Below the pieces are notes generated by a model. That model did no database searches. It was not told the DNA's origin and was given only the letters and a program-made list of their open reading frames with translations. The position numbers and the translations under genes were made by a program. Shown here piece after piece: positions 21,216-34,112 of a DNA stretch of 64,000 nucleotides (positions within the stretch are counted from its first letter, which is position 1; the number at the start of each line of letters is the position of its first letter). This stretch comes from Pyronema omphalodes (Eukaryota; Ascomycota; Pezizomycetes; Pezizales; Pyronemataceae), in contig JAJJXM010000050.1 in the NCBI GenBank assembly GCA_024516155.1, positions 124,001 through 188,000 of the forward strand, written 5' to 3'.

Positions 21216-24200
21216 TACGAAGGTAGTAGGGTATCATTGATTAATGGGTGATTACCGCCTCTCCCGTAGCGGAAAAAGGCAATGACGGAAATCTGAGGTG
21301 AGTATCTACAAGTCTACAAGTCTTCATGTCTACAAGTCTACATGTATACTTTTCTTTTTCATTTCATCGATTTGCGAGTTTTCCCATGAACCACTACCAT
21401 TACCAGTATGTATCCCCAAGGTTCGCCTGTCGCTTGTCGCCTGTGTGGTATCACCCCCAACTAAGGCATCCATGATCTATCACATCTTATCGCGTGCAAT
21501 CTTACCAAATCTCCTTCCCCAGATCCCCAGTTTCAATTGCAATCCCAATCCCCAATTTCTATATTTCCCTTATTTCTTTCCTTCTTCCCTCTTTTCTTCT
21601 TTCCACAAATAGCCTTCCTGTGTTCCCACCACTGTTCCCAATACCACGGCGCAGCTCACTGTGCATTACCATTGTCGTTGCTTCTGTCAGGATATTTTCG
21701 TCGCGTCAAAACTTACACTCTGCATACATACATACATACCCGGTGGTTGCTAGGTCTTACATATGGTCGTATGGTAAGGATTTATCGCGTCGCTTAGGAT
21801 CTCATTGTCGCGTGTAACCTTGGGGCTTGCGAATCTGACAGCCGACAGTTATGGTAGTCATGGTCATGGTATGTAAGACGAATTGAGTTTTATGTGCCCT
21901 TTGAAATTTCCCTATATTTTTGTTAGAGAGATGTCTTAGCTTTGCTTAGCTTGATCTAGCTTAACTTAGCTCTGCTTATGTTCCCCAGCTTGCAGGTCTA
22001 TTTCTTTTTTTTTCTTTCCCAATACTATGGTCCATGGTAACGATGGCTCACCCTGCATTACTATTGTTCAGATATTTTTGTCAACAGATGGTTTACTGTA
22101 TACAATTAAACATACATAGGTATAGGTATAAGTATAAGTATAAGTATAAGTCAGATCATAGATGTTGGATATATTTCTATGATTAGCTTTGGGGATATGA
22201 TAGTTACAGTTAGCTGGTTTATATCGCGTGTAAGATTACCCCCTAGGTGAAGCTGCTTGGTCATTGGTGTTGAGGCTGTATTTTTGTACATAGCAAGATA
22301 AACGAAGGCAGATAAACGAAAGGACAGTCGCGCGCCCGGGGGAAAATAACTTCGCTTTTTGCTTCTTCTTCTTTATGATGGAATGTAGAGAATATTCTAT
22401 TTCATCTTATCTCATCTCGTCTAAATTGCTTCTCATCCCATCTCATCCCGTCCCGGGTCCTTGGTTTACTATTGTCTATTGTCCACTGTGTATATGTATT
22501 CGATAATTTTAGCATCATATTCCCCGTTCCTGAGATCAGGAAATCTCAAAAAATGTCAGGAAATATGCAGATCAAATCGCTGCATCGCGGATATGTATGT
22601 GTACAGTAGTACAAGCTTATCCCAACATCATCATCATATTATCTTCACTTTTCTGCAGCTGAATACGCCTTGCGCCTTGCGCCTTGGGGGCTATGTAGGT
22701 TAAGCCTTCAGCCTTATTTCCAGCTGGCCAAGTGGAAAGGTACCTGAAACATGCCCGACGTTTGAACATGAAACCGATCCAAGATCAACACCAGCACCAG
22801 CACCTGCACCGGCATCAGTACCGGCATCATCTCACCGGTAACTCACCGGCTTGATTCTTAAGAAACTATGTATGCCATATGGTTCCATACAGCATGATCA
22901 TAGGTGTCAGGATCGGTTCAGCCCTATGTATGCATGGCGTTGATTAAGAACAAAGAATACTGTACGACAACAGGATACATAGTTAAAATACATAGCAGTA
23001 GTAGGAAGTAACCGGAGTCTTGGGATTATTGGAAGTGCTGGAATTACTGAACTGGGGATCTCGAGTTGGGAAAGAACTTACATAGCTATAGCTTATAGGT
23101 GGTACATGTAGGAATCGAGAACCAACGCCACTGGAGGGTCGATATGTCAGACGCCTCCGAACGGCTCAGATGTATGGCAGTATGGTTGGTAGTACCCATA
23201 AGGATTATGGTAGTTACAATATCACAGTATATTTTTCTTGAAATGATATATAAGTGTTAATGATGCCGATGGTTCATACAATTTTCAAACTATGGATTTT
23301 TCCCATGTCGAGCTTTGTTTGTTCATACCATATATACGATTCAACTATTTTACATATACCCTCAAAACAACTTCTCTTGCTGTAACAACTCCAAGAGGCA
23401 AAAGGAAAACATCGGATTCCTCAATAACTCCACCTCGAACGTTGATTCTCATCCAGATCATCCTCATTACGTAACGCATCTATGTATAATGCTCGCCATC
23501 TAGTCCCCTGGGTATCTAGCCATTAATTCATCATCTCATCAACCTCCTTTCCTCTCTCCGGCTCACACATGCAAACCCGCCTTCCTCCTCTTATCTTTTT
23601 TTTTTTTTTCCTTTCTCCAACACCGTATCCCGATCATGATTCCGATGACTTACCGCTCCGCAGGTTCCAACTTTCAACACCTCAATCGAGGTTTCCGTTA
23701 CTTGGCAATCTGTAATGATTGGTGAGAGAGAACTTGACTTTGGTTATCGATTGACTACACACTACGTATTGACGCATCACGCAGGCGCTCACCGGGTGGT
23801 TCCGGTGCATGGTATGTATGTACTGTAAGCGCCTGCTGGGTTGTAGTTCTGGGTTAGGCTGGTTTGGTTCTAGTTCGCTATGTATCCATATCCCAGACGC
23901 ACCATCCCCCCGGCTCCGGGCTATGAGGCCATGGCTGGCTGCTGGGCTTCTCCGAAAGTTTGTATCACCACCGCCAATAAAACTTCAATAACTTTAATAA
24001 CTGCGCGATAAGTGAGCATTATAATTCGCTAATATTATATTAGAGTTCCCCTCATATTAACCTCTACGGTAACAAATCATACCTTACTCGAAATTGAAAA
24101 CGGCTGCAAAAAACAGCTTCAATAATTTCATCATTCATCATTCATCATTCACCAATTCATCGCAGCTACATAGCAAGCGTCAATCTTCAAAATTCAAAAT

Positions 24201-25700
24201 TCAAACCATGCAAATACCATATGGTGACATATATTAATCAACGGGGCTATGTCCCCAGCAGTCTAGTCCCCAATCCGCGAGTCCGCGCTTACCCACACCT
24301 TCCAACCGGCGTGTCGCGTGGAGGATAGAAGGCTCGTGCGCGCGGGTTATGTTGTTTATGACACAGCCGCCAAGTTGACGAATCAAAATGCGAATCAAAG
24401 AACCACAAGTGCCGCGGGTGGGTTAAGAGGCTTCAATATGACGTTTTTTGTTATGTAATAACGCATGTACATAACAATATGTACCTATCTAACTGGCTGG
24501 GCGGGATTCTAGGTTCTCTGTGGTTCGAACCCCGGATAAGTCGGCCTAGGTTTTTGGTGATGATCAATATGGTGGTACATAGGCGCCATGTACCATGCAC
24601 CAGAATAAGGGGCTCGGTTAATTTCAGGAGCGTTTCAGAGTTTCTGAAACTCGTTCGATTTCGCCCATGTACAGTACCCCCTTTTCCCCACTAACACATG
24701 GGATAAAGATGTTGACAGGGCCATTTTTGGCGATAACTCACCGGGTCTTTGTTTCTTGGGTATTTTGCGGGGGTTTCAACGGGGGTTGGATATGGGGTTG
24801 GGGTATTTTGGGGATACACTATCTTGTAGGCGACTAATTGATGTTTTACACTGGAGTCTGGGGATGGTTTTATATATCTGAAACCGATTCGATTGGGGGG
24901 TTTTTGGCTCAGGTGCCTAGTCTGTCAGGTACAAGAATAAATAAAGAACAAAGTTGTTACATATGCATGTATGTGCAATTCAACCAGTGACGTCAGGATG
25001 AAAATATGCAGATACGCAGATATGCATCTGCAAGTTCTTAAGATTTTTTCTCTTCAGCTTCAGCTTTAGAGAAAGGGATAACAGGGATAACTTTAATTCT
25101 TTCTTTAATGTTTTTCCAGCCACCGGTTGAGACGTACATAGAGATCACTTGCAGGTGGCTGAACTTAGTTCAACCTCGCTTGGTATTTCTTTCTCGAGTA
25201 GCTATGAAGATACATATTGGATTTACATAGATGTATAGATATACATATAGCAAAGAATAAGAAATTTAGGTACTGTATTCCCGGATTGATGATTCCCAAC
25301 CTCCCTTCTGCACCATTATCACTATCATCACAATCCCCCCCCCCCCCCCCCCCTCACCCTTCTCCGAGCAAACCTATCTCTCCCGCCCTTCTAGCATTTT
25401 CCATGAAGTTCCTCAAGTATACCTCTCAATCATCGGGGATTCCCACCACCCGTACCTTCCACTCTCACCAAACCTCTTCCACACCCCAGAAATAGTCCCT
25501 CCCATACCTAACATCACCCACCCGAACCCGCAACCTAAATCCCACTAGATTAGAACTCTCAGACATTCCATATTTCCAGTCAACAAACATAGAATATTTA
25601 ATAAACACCATTGAAATTTGATGGTACTGCTACTACCATCTCCTGGGAGCTGGAGCTGGAACTGGAGCTGGATCGGGTTGCTGTGAACCAACCATTGTTA
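21216..25700. other. Gene-poor stretch with microsatellites
   Basis: No supported gene in about 4.5 kb. Seen: CTACAAGT array near 21303-21345, CATACATA near 21722-21741, TATAAG array near 22123-22151, CACCAGCACC near 22785-22830, T-run near 23598-23610, CATTCAT array near 24128-24160 and C-run near 25336-25353. Open frames are short and lack coherent splicing. A TGGTTCGAACCCCGG near 24521 resembles a tRNA T arm, but no cloverleaf forms. Confidence 0.5.
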
Positions 25701-26171
25701 TTATGATGTTGTTTGTAACCATGGGAGTTGTATGCTTGCTTTGATGGCTTTTCCCGCCTCGCTGGCTTCGCTACCCTCGCTGCTTATATCGCCACATCCA
25801 TCCATCGCCACAACATTTCTTTCAATACCATTCCCCCAGGCAAGACCGGTGATATCCAAAATCAAAGTACCAGATTCTAGATGAAACAAGAAGCTCTCAA
25901 CCGGGGGGGTATATAAGAATCCACTCCACTCCACTATCAACGAGCTTATCCGAGCGTTGAAGGTTTGCAGGAGCGTCCAAGGCGGAGTTGCAACTTGCGG
26001 CCGGGTGAATTCATAGTGGGAGGTAAGAGAAATTACTTTCCATGCTTGAGCTTCTTCAGAGGCGGATTTGTAGCGTGGTATATCCCATCCAACGGGAAGG
26101 GACCGGGGGGGGGGGGGGGGGGTCGTTGAACTGGGAGTGTCGTGTATGATATACATATCAGCACTCAACAC
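25701..26171 (-). CDS. Hypothetical open frame, doubtful
   Basis: The open frame has 156 codons and a composition not obviously repeat-driven (for example GWDIPRYKSASEEAQAWKVI and ESFLFHLESGTLILDITGLA), apart from a Pro run encoded by a 20-bp G-run near 26102-26122. No domain is recognised, and no start context or intron adds support. It may be a gene fragment, a lineage-specific gene or chance. Confidence 0.3.
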   Translation of the reverse strand: MLSADMYIIHDTPSSTTPPPPPRSLPVGWDIPRYKSASEEAQAWKVISLTSHYEFTRPQVATPPWTLLQTFNARISSLIVEWSGFLYTPPVESFLFHLESGTLILDITGLAWGNGIERNVVAMDGCGDISSEGSEASEAGKAIKASIQLPWLQTTS

Positions 26172-27832
26172 TTTCTTAAGACGGGTCGATAGGATCTGGG
26201 GATTGAAACTTACAGTTGGTCATATCAGATGTCATTAACCGCTTTACCTACGTACGTACGTACATACATGCACGGGATAAGGACTTTTATATATTCGTAT
26301 TCGTATCTCTAGAGAATGAATCATGGAAATTATGTTTAGAATATATAGATATGGATAGGGAGATGGATAAATTAAATGAATGTTGGATTGTATAAGTATC
26401 GATCCATCATCCAGGAGATCCGTTTTGGGGATTTTGAGGTGCACCGGCTAGGTTTGGCTGGGTTTGGTTTGAGGGCATAGATGGGGGATGTGATGTAATG
26501 CTTGTGCAAGATCAATTGAAGTGCATACCTTGCGCGATGAGATAGATGAGTTATAAGATTAGGTTAAAGACCAATTGATTTCGAGTGTAACGAGGGGCGA
26601 TTGGGATGGGGTTGGGGTTTAATACTGGCCCTGAGGATCTTTATTCGAGTGTACAATGCCATATGAGGCTGGGGCTTATAGTGGTATTGCGGACATATGT
26701 TTTTATTGTATTAAATAGCGATAGGGTGAAAACGATGCGATGGGTGAAACGAGTATGTACATATAGCTGGGGAGGAAGCCGGAAAACGGGTGCGAGGAAC
26801 ATGTTCCGCTAGGAGAACCGCCGGTGTGTACGAGTATTGGCAAGTCTTGGCAATAGTTAACCCCACACCAACTCTATGTAGTACTCAATTGGAGTTTAAA
26901 GATGAGGCGATTTCTGGCCTAGAAAAGCTAGTCTCTCGCTCAAGTGTATGTGCAGACAGTAAGGAACTAGTTGCTGCCACGGAAACAATATTGTCGGTCG
27001 TGACTCGTATCATACCGGCTTAATTCACGGTTAAATTAAGTATCAATTATGTCGAAAATTCAATTACCTTCGATTGAATCACGGATATTATGCTTATTTA
27101 CGTGTTTTATGTATCAATACTTTCTCAGATACAGTCGGAACGATAGGCTTTTGGATCCATGTAAAGTCTGGGTGTTCGTTGCGTCACATCTTCCGATATG
27201 GGGAATTTAAAAATTTCAGCAACATATAAACTACCGAAGTATGTAGTCTTGAACCGCTAAAATCCTCCGAATGCGCCTGATGCAACGTGAAAGACTTAAG
27301 TCCGTCTTGACCAAGTTTGAATGGCGTAAGGTCTGATGAGGCTACCAATCATGATATATCATTCGTTATAACCGGATGTCCGCGGAAGCAAGCGGAATAG
27401 ATAGGCTAGTTGAGTATCCGGGAGTACTTATGTTGAAAATCTATGTTATTTATATTGTATTATCGATTGGAGATATAAATCATCTGGGATCATAGCCCGA
27501 TAACACTATTTGGAGGGGTTATGTCTGATGAGACGGCATTAGAATTATGAAGATTGTTATTATTGAACCATACGCTGACCGAGGCCTAAAAGGCCCATAC
27601 ATGAAGAAAAAGCAGATATCAGTGTAGAAGTATATGACGTTTAACCGGGAACACCTACGTCGGGAGGTAATAAAGTTCAACGATAAGGTTCGGATGGCAT
27701 GGCACAGCTAGTGGTCAATTCGTGAAGCTAAAATCATGTACAGAATGAAAGTTAATACAAACTTTCTCACATTTCTCTATCATTACGCCACAATTATTAA
27801 CCACAAACACAATCTTAAGCACCTCTCGCCGT
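26172..27832. other. Intergenic, one dispersed-repeat motif
   Basis: No supported gene. A 31-bp motif at 27571-27601 (centre GAGGCCTAAAAGGCCCAT) recurs at 39382-39412. CGTACGTACGTACATACATG lies near 26250-26270. Confidence 0.5.
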
Positions 27833-28672
27833 TTAGTCGCACCGACCCCATGAACTCTGACACCAGTTACCTCCAAACTCCTCTCCGCCCTGTCTACAGT
27901 ATTCGGCTCCGTCACCACAAAAATTACTACCGCTACAACATAGCCCTGATCCACAACGTCTATTAACAATTGGACCACAAGTATCACCCCTTCCTCCAAC
28001 GTCCGCTGCTTCTTGCGGCTTTGGCGGTGGAGTCCTTGAGCTGTCGCAATTCTGGCCGAAACCTTCTTGGCACCCGCTTCCGCAGTAAATACTGGCTGGT
28101 TGAAGCGGGTTCTTGGGACCACAGTGGCCAGCGGAACTCTAGATATTGTTATTAAAACTACAAAACAGAAAATTTCAAGCTGATGTGACTGGAAAAACTT
28201 ACACAACACCGGTAGAAATAGCCACCTGGTCCAACCCCAGGACACTTAAACCCATTCTTTACTCCACAGGTATCGATTTGAGGAATTTCAGATGAAAAAC
28301 TCTGGGTTGGCGGTGGCTGTACGGGTGCTTTAGTAGTTTTAGAAGGGCTCGGTTTCGGTTTCTTGGTTGAAATAGGAGGGATGGGTCCTTCTTGCTGCTC
28401 GGGGTTAATCAAGCCGCTCAAGCTTTCCTCACCTGTTGATGGACTCCGGAGATGTGTTAGTAACTTACAGCATAGCAAGCTGCTCCGGGACCGGAGAACT
28501 TTTCAAGACATCCAGGTGCGCAGTAAGCAGCGGTGTTGCCGCAGTAACTGTACTTACTGCAGCAAAATCCCGGAGCACAGACTCTGTTGTTTGCCGTGGG
28601 ACCGCAATTTTGCGCAGTAGCGAAAGAGGCGAGCAAAATAAGTGCCGGTAGAATCTTTGTAAGTAAATACAT
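27833..28672 (-). CDS. Secreted protein with three CBM18 chitin-binding modules
   Basis: Three exons, complement(27833..28138, 28203..28394, 28469..28672), give 233 residues. The first intron's acceptor is my best choice (74 bp, with GAG or CAG as neighbours). Seen: signal peptide MYLLTKILPALILLASFATA; CBM18-1 at ~22-66 (NCG...CAPGFCCSKYSYCGN...YC); a Lys/Pro/Ser/Thr linker; CBM18-2 at ~110-165, split by intron 2 and restored as YFYRCC|SSAGHCG...IYCGSGC; and CBM18-3 at ~184-230 (CGSGLCCSGSNFCGDGAEYC). Known: hevein-type modules bind chitin oligomers. No catalytic domain is present, so a chitin-binding lectin or cell-wall-shielding protein is inferred. A long open frame on the same strand over exon 3 is a shadow. 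Confidence 0.85.
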
Positions 28673-30143
28673 TGTAGAAAATTAGAGTTTACTGTAGATA
28701 CCCAGGTGAAAGAAGGAAGAAACCTGACCATCAGTAGGAATAGGGTATATATAGGCAGTTGTATATAGCCTTTAGAGTCACGCTGAAGAAACCCAGCCGT
28801 AGCACCGGAAACTAATGGATGGTTTGTAATGCGGTCTGGAGGTTTCATTTGTGTACGCTAGGGTGGGCTGGCGAAATTTCCTTAGGATTAATTGGTATTC
28901 TGTGATGACTTCAAGTGTGTTGCATTGTCTAGAAGTCTCAAAGACCTTCGGATATGCAAGAACTTTGTTAAGCTCAGCCCACACGAAACAACACAGAACA
29001 TAATTCACCTGTCGGCTGCCGTGGTTCGGACCGTGGCATGACCTGCATAAGTATCTCGGTGTAACAGGGGATCAAATCATTGTGTTACGTCGGAACGTTC
29101 GGAGCGAAGGATTGGAATCATTCGATCGAAACAAAGGAGTATATTGGCTAGAGTACGTACACTATGTAAACCCCTTAAGGTACCTCGGTCTGGACTTTTA
29201 AACCTAAAAAGAGAGGATGAACGTAGTTGCTGACATTAGATCGCCAGAATATCATCATCGGTGGTTGAAAATAAAGTTAATGTGATTTTTGGAAGGGCTA
29301 GTTTCATCTAGGAGAATACTTTTTCAAACACATGGCATGCGGTGTGGAAGTCAATGTCAACACAACACCCGATATCGCGATTTTCATTCATACTTCCCAA
29401 TCTTCCATGCTAAATTAATCTAGTGAAACAAATCTAGAATAAATCTAGCCTGGATTAATTCGCCGTACAACCTCTGAATAAGCAAAATAATCCGGATTGT
29501 TCCTAACAGGCTATAGAAATGGCCTAATGTTGTTAAGCCTCCGGATTCCCCAGTAATGTCGCTGATGCTGGAGGACCTGCAGAAAAACCAAGTTTGCCTC
29601 AGCCCGTAGTTACAGTCTTCTTTCGCTTAACAGTTGTAAGATACATCAGATTTTGACGAATGATTGAGAAATATTCGCTTACCATTGATCTCTGGGATCA
29701 CCGAGTCGAGAGGCTAGATGACCGGCCCGTTTACCCCGACAATTACGGATTTGTACATGAGGCCGGATATAATCTCATATACGGATTCGCACAGTTTTGT
29801 ATGATACATATTTTAGCCCCGGTAGATTGATATCTCCTCACCATGGCTAGGAACACCTTATGGTCTTCCACGTCCTTGTGACACCATGCCGAGTGATCAA
29901 CAGTGAGAGCATGTGGTAAAGAATTAGTAGGCTTCAACCAAAAGTGCTGTCTATCTCTGCTCTCAAGGATGTAGCAAAGAAACACTATTTATGCAACTTA
30001 AAACTACCACATGAAACCCACGAAACTTATGAAATCTATGAAACCTCTGAATATCTGTGATTGCCTCCGGATCCAGCCTCCATGTCAATTTCCTCATTAA
30101 CTCCACATTGTCCCGAGAATATTATTCCATCCAGTTTAATACG
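28673..30143. other. Intergenic, no supported gene
   Basis: It includes the upstream region of the chitin-binding protein gene. Short open frames only, without recognisable products. Confidence 0.5.
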
Positions 30144-31000
30144 GCAGCAGAGCTCCCCACGGTCCGTCCAGGACTGCGGACTGCGGCCATGTAGTCCGGT
30201 CCAGGTTTCGAAAAAAAAAAAAAAGACTGGACCGGACCGCAGGTGACTGCCGGACCGCGGGTTTATCGCTTATGCCTAAGCACTAGTAGGTGAGACAAGC
30301 TATCGCGGCTGACAAAACAAGCTGAGCCCCAGAGAGGCCGCTTACCGCTCAATCAGAGTGGAGCTAGAATCCTCAACTGCAAAAGAATTTCCTCGACGTG
30401 TGTTCGCTTCCACCACTGATTAATCCTAAGGATTTTTCTTGGTACTCTGTGTTTAAAACTTCCTCCAAATAAATGTTACAACCGCAACCCCCCCCCCCCC
30501 CCCCCCTCTTACCCCATCACGGCGAGGTTTTCTCATATACGCCTGCCGATCATTGTCTTTTTCTATCCGCCACACCCCGTTTGCATTTTATCGTCTGCGA
30601 GACTGATGGACCTGAATCGTTACAATATTCCTTTTCTTCACTGGAATTTGGTCAAAACGGGGAAAAATAGGGATAAAAAGACATAAACACTTTGGTAAGT
30701 CAGTAAAACTACTTGGATCTGCACTGAAATTTCCGTGATCAAATCTTGTGGAGTAGGGCATAACCCAAATCACCCTTGAAATGTCTGCGCGCTCGAAAAG
30801 TAAAGCTGCAGTCACCTACGGTCACCTGCGAGTGATGTGGTGTGACCCGATGGTCGCCTACGGTCACCCACAAGCGGTCCAGTCCACCGCGGAAAAATGA
30901 TTGCCAGTCCCAGTACAAGTAGGGGACCGGACTCTAATATGTGGTTCAGTCCGGTCCGCAGCCAGGACTGAACCGGACGGACCGTGGGGAGCTCTGCTGC
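30144..31000. mobile_element. 857-bp inverted-repeat element, hAT-like non-autonomous transposon
   Basis: The ends are a perfect 26-bp inverted repeat (30144-30169 and 30975-31000) beginning GCAGCAGAGCTCCCCACGG. Inside both ends lie subterminal GGTCCGGTCC/GGACCG and GGTGAC motifs in both orientations (30175-30265 and 30815-30960). A CAGAG start and subterminal motif clusters are typical of hAT elements. No transposase frame is present, and the interior has a C-run (30488-30506). I could not find a convincing 8-bp target duplication, so the superfamily is tentative. Confidence 0.7.
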
Positions 31001-33568
31001 TTTGTAGAAGATAAAAATGTTAAAAAATCAAAATTGTGCAGGTGGAGAACAGCGGTGATATTCAATGTTGAGAAAAAGTCTTTTACGAGCATACAACACA
31101 AGGTGCAGAGCCAAACCACACGAATGGCCTCACGGCCACGGAAGCAAGACACATCGCTGTTAACATATACTTCCGCTTATTCACCAGCTGAATAAGAAAT
31201 CACTGAGTTCATACTTTTCATCCGACAGCAACAGACGGGTTTGATTTTTTCATTCATGGTTAATTACATGTACGCAAATAAATTAACATTGTCCCACGCC
31301 TCACCACAAAACCGACTGAAAACAGCCCCGCTATACCTAAAATTGAGCCAAGGATACCGGAGCATGAAAATGAATTTCAATGGGGAAACCGGTAGATAGA
31401 ACGACGCTCGATCCTGGAGTAATAGGTTAGATGAGACACCTTCACCGCAGGCTCACGGCCTAAATAAAGCCTAGCGCCCCACGCCAACACCGACCGAAAA
31501 AAAGCCCCGGGGTACCTGGCATAGGCCAAGTACACCGGGGCAATCGATTCAGCTAATACATGTAACATGTGTGATAAAATCAGTCCAAAGCAAAGAGTAA
31601 AAGATAAAATACAACTAGCTTTATGGTCTGTAGTATCCCACTGAAACGGTATGACGCAACAGAGCAAGCGGGTGGGTGGTGGGTGGTGGTTTGTGCCCAC
31701 GTTTGAGACGATACGTCGACGAGTGATAGGATGTGATGCATATACGTTGGTTAACTTGCGGTTATCCTGATTTTAGGTTATATCTAGGGCTCAGGGTCTA
31801 CAATTTCAGCTCTTTTTTGCCTGTGGCAATGCTAGTATTTAATACACTGCCTATCGCATGGATGCAATCAATGTCTTCTAGCCCTAGCTAGCGGCTAGCC
31901 TATTTGAATTTAGTTTGCTGAGGCATATATGCTTGTGCAAAAGACTCTTGAAACGGTCAAGCTGATTATATAAGAGTCATTTGTCAATATGGTGCTATAT
32001 CTGTGTGCGGATGTATATCCTATTCATTTATTTACCAGGATATATATCCTAGGAGCAATATACTGCAACGCGTGTCATTACGGACATAAATAAGAACCTT
32101 TGTGAACACATACGAACAATGAGAACAAAAGAGCGCCATAGCAATTAGTATACAAGTACCATACTTGCTAAGACGCGGCATATACTCAGCAAGCCCTAAG
32201 CTCTGAGAAACGTAACCCCGTAAAGAGCTTCATCAAAACAAACGCTACCACAACGGCTGAACGATAAATGGAAAAGCGCGATAAAAGTTATCTTTAAACG
32301 TTATATTTTGTGTTAATTCATTTATTTACGGAACACTGCTTTTTTTCTCGATTTTCCTTGTCAATGCGGAATTGTAAAAAGACTTTCCGGAATATTAACA
32401 TGTGTGATATGTCGTGCGTGCATGAAGTCGACAACAGCTGCCGGCAGCGCAGGATGATTGAACCTGGCGTCCTGGTACATCAGCAAACGCTGAATTTAAT
32501 TTCACCAGAAATTGATGGAGATGGCGGAGGACGTCGCAAACGTCTTAATCATTCTAATCATTTAGAATATGCTTGCCACATCAAAAAATTTAAAATATCT
32601 GTTCTCTGCGTGTATTTCTCTCGGGAATTGATGAAGCTCTACGTCTTTCTAAGGCCATTTTTAAAGAACTTTAATTGTTAGCTCGAATGCTAATTTCTAC
32701 GGTATTTCATTTATCAGATAGTTTCGAGGCGTTCTGATACACCCACGTACTCCAAATCAACAAAATGCTGACAACATTTTGCAGTGGCTATGCTTTAGAC
32801 TGATGGTTTTGAGAACAATGTCACAAAAGGTTTGCATTTATAAAAAATAGGAAGATCTTCTGAATCTGGCATCGCATGCATTGAATTAATTCAAACTACT
32901 GCACATCGGTATATACTACTGTACATACGTGGCAACAGAAAATTTAGCAACCACCTTCTAAGCCCACTCCACTGCAGCCATATAGGTCTGCCTTAGCGAA
33001 TTGCACCATCCGAAACTGAACGAATCTTGCTGTTCAATGATATCACATCCATTGTCATACAACCGGAGAGTTACAAAATACGTATCGACAGTATGTAGAG
33101 CACTGTATCTGCAGGTAGTAATGAAGAGCGAGTAAAAAAATTGGAAAGGCTTCTTGTCGTGAGTGAAGGATGGATTGGTACCCTGTGTTCGAACACATGA
33201 AGAACAGATTCCGAGCCTGTAAAACAGATTGACGAGTGTTGTGGCTAGTACAAAATTTCATGCAGCAGGCCGGGGATTTCGAATCCAAACGATTCAATCA
33301 AAAGCTGAAGCTTGTATTGACCACTCCCCCGGATTATGCAGAAGCGAACAGGCTCGGATGGCCTTATCAACGCTCGAATAACGATAGTCTGCCATACAAT
33401 GTATTCAGAGCACTACCGGGTGACAACCCTTAGCCATTATAGAGAACCCCACATTTCAGTGTAAAAGGCGCCCCCAAGTCAGTTTTTTTATCTCATAAGT
33501 CTATCAATCTCAGAGATATATTTCAACAGCAAAGTTTTTTCAATCTATCGAAACGACTTTTTAAAACC
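31001..33568. other. Gene-poor stretch
   Basis: No confident gene. Two related ~60-bp segments occur near 31287 and 31470. A frame at 33236-33433 has coding-like composition (PPDYAEANRLGWPYQRSNND) but no visible splice partner. It may be a gene relic. Confidence 0.45.
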
Positions 33569-34112
33569 ATGCCTTGCCTACAGATTAGCTCGAAGCTTCG
33601 TGCCGCCTTTGGAAAATCTCGTCCAGTCGAGGCTCCACAGCCTACTTTCACAGATGAGAAAGTTCATTCGCAGAGTTACATCAAGCAGAACATTGGATCA
33701 CGATACATTTGTATCCCAGCGTTGGAGCAGTTTATCCGAGAGAAATTTCCTTGTGCTGACGCAAAACAATTAAATATTGAGGTTCGTCCTGACGGTTACT
33801 ATTCCAAAAGACTGTGTCTAACTTGACCTAGGAGCTTGATGGTCATAGTTGGGTTTTGACGGTTCCTGAAAAACTTACTACGGTGTGTAAATATCTTTTG
33901 AACTTCTCCTGAGTTGCCAACTGATTCAGTTGTAGGATGAAATTCTGGAATTACAACGCCGCTCGAGCTTCTCCAATAAATTAAAACGGAACAAGTACAG
34001 CAGCTATCGGCAAGTTCCTTCGAAAACGGCAATGAATACGGTCACATCATTCAGCAATGAATTCGTGGCGACGGTTTTATGCGTTGAAGTAACCGGAAAC
34101 TTCCCGCAATGA
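33569..34112 (+). CDS. Small three-exon gene of unknown function
   Basis: Three exons, join(33569..33781, 33832..33882, 33936..34112), give 146 residues, with both junctions in phase 0. Intron 1 is 50 bp (GTTCGT donor, TCTAAC branch, CTAG acceptor). Intron 2 is 53 bp (GTGTGT donor, CTGATTC branch, GTAG acceptor). The product is polar: MPCLQISSKLRAAFGKSR, SYIKQNIGSRYICIPALEQF, then ELDGHSWVLTVPEKLTTDEI and LELQRRSSFSNKLKRNKY. No signal peptide, membrane helix or known domain is recognised. The last exon could end differently. The coherence of sequence across two short introns is the main evidence. Confidence 0.6.

Noticed and set aside
24515..24540. TGGTTCGAACCCCGG like a tRNA T arm
   Set aside because: No acceptor, D or anticodon stem can be drawn around it.
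27715..28245. 176-codon minus frame over the chitin-binding protein
   Set aside because: It lies in a different frame on the same strand as exon 3. The cysteine-rich CBM18 frame is the coherent one.
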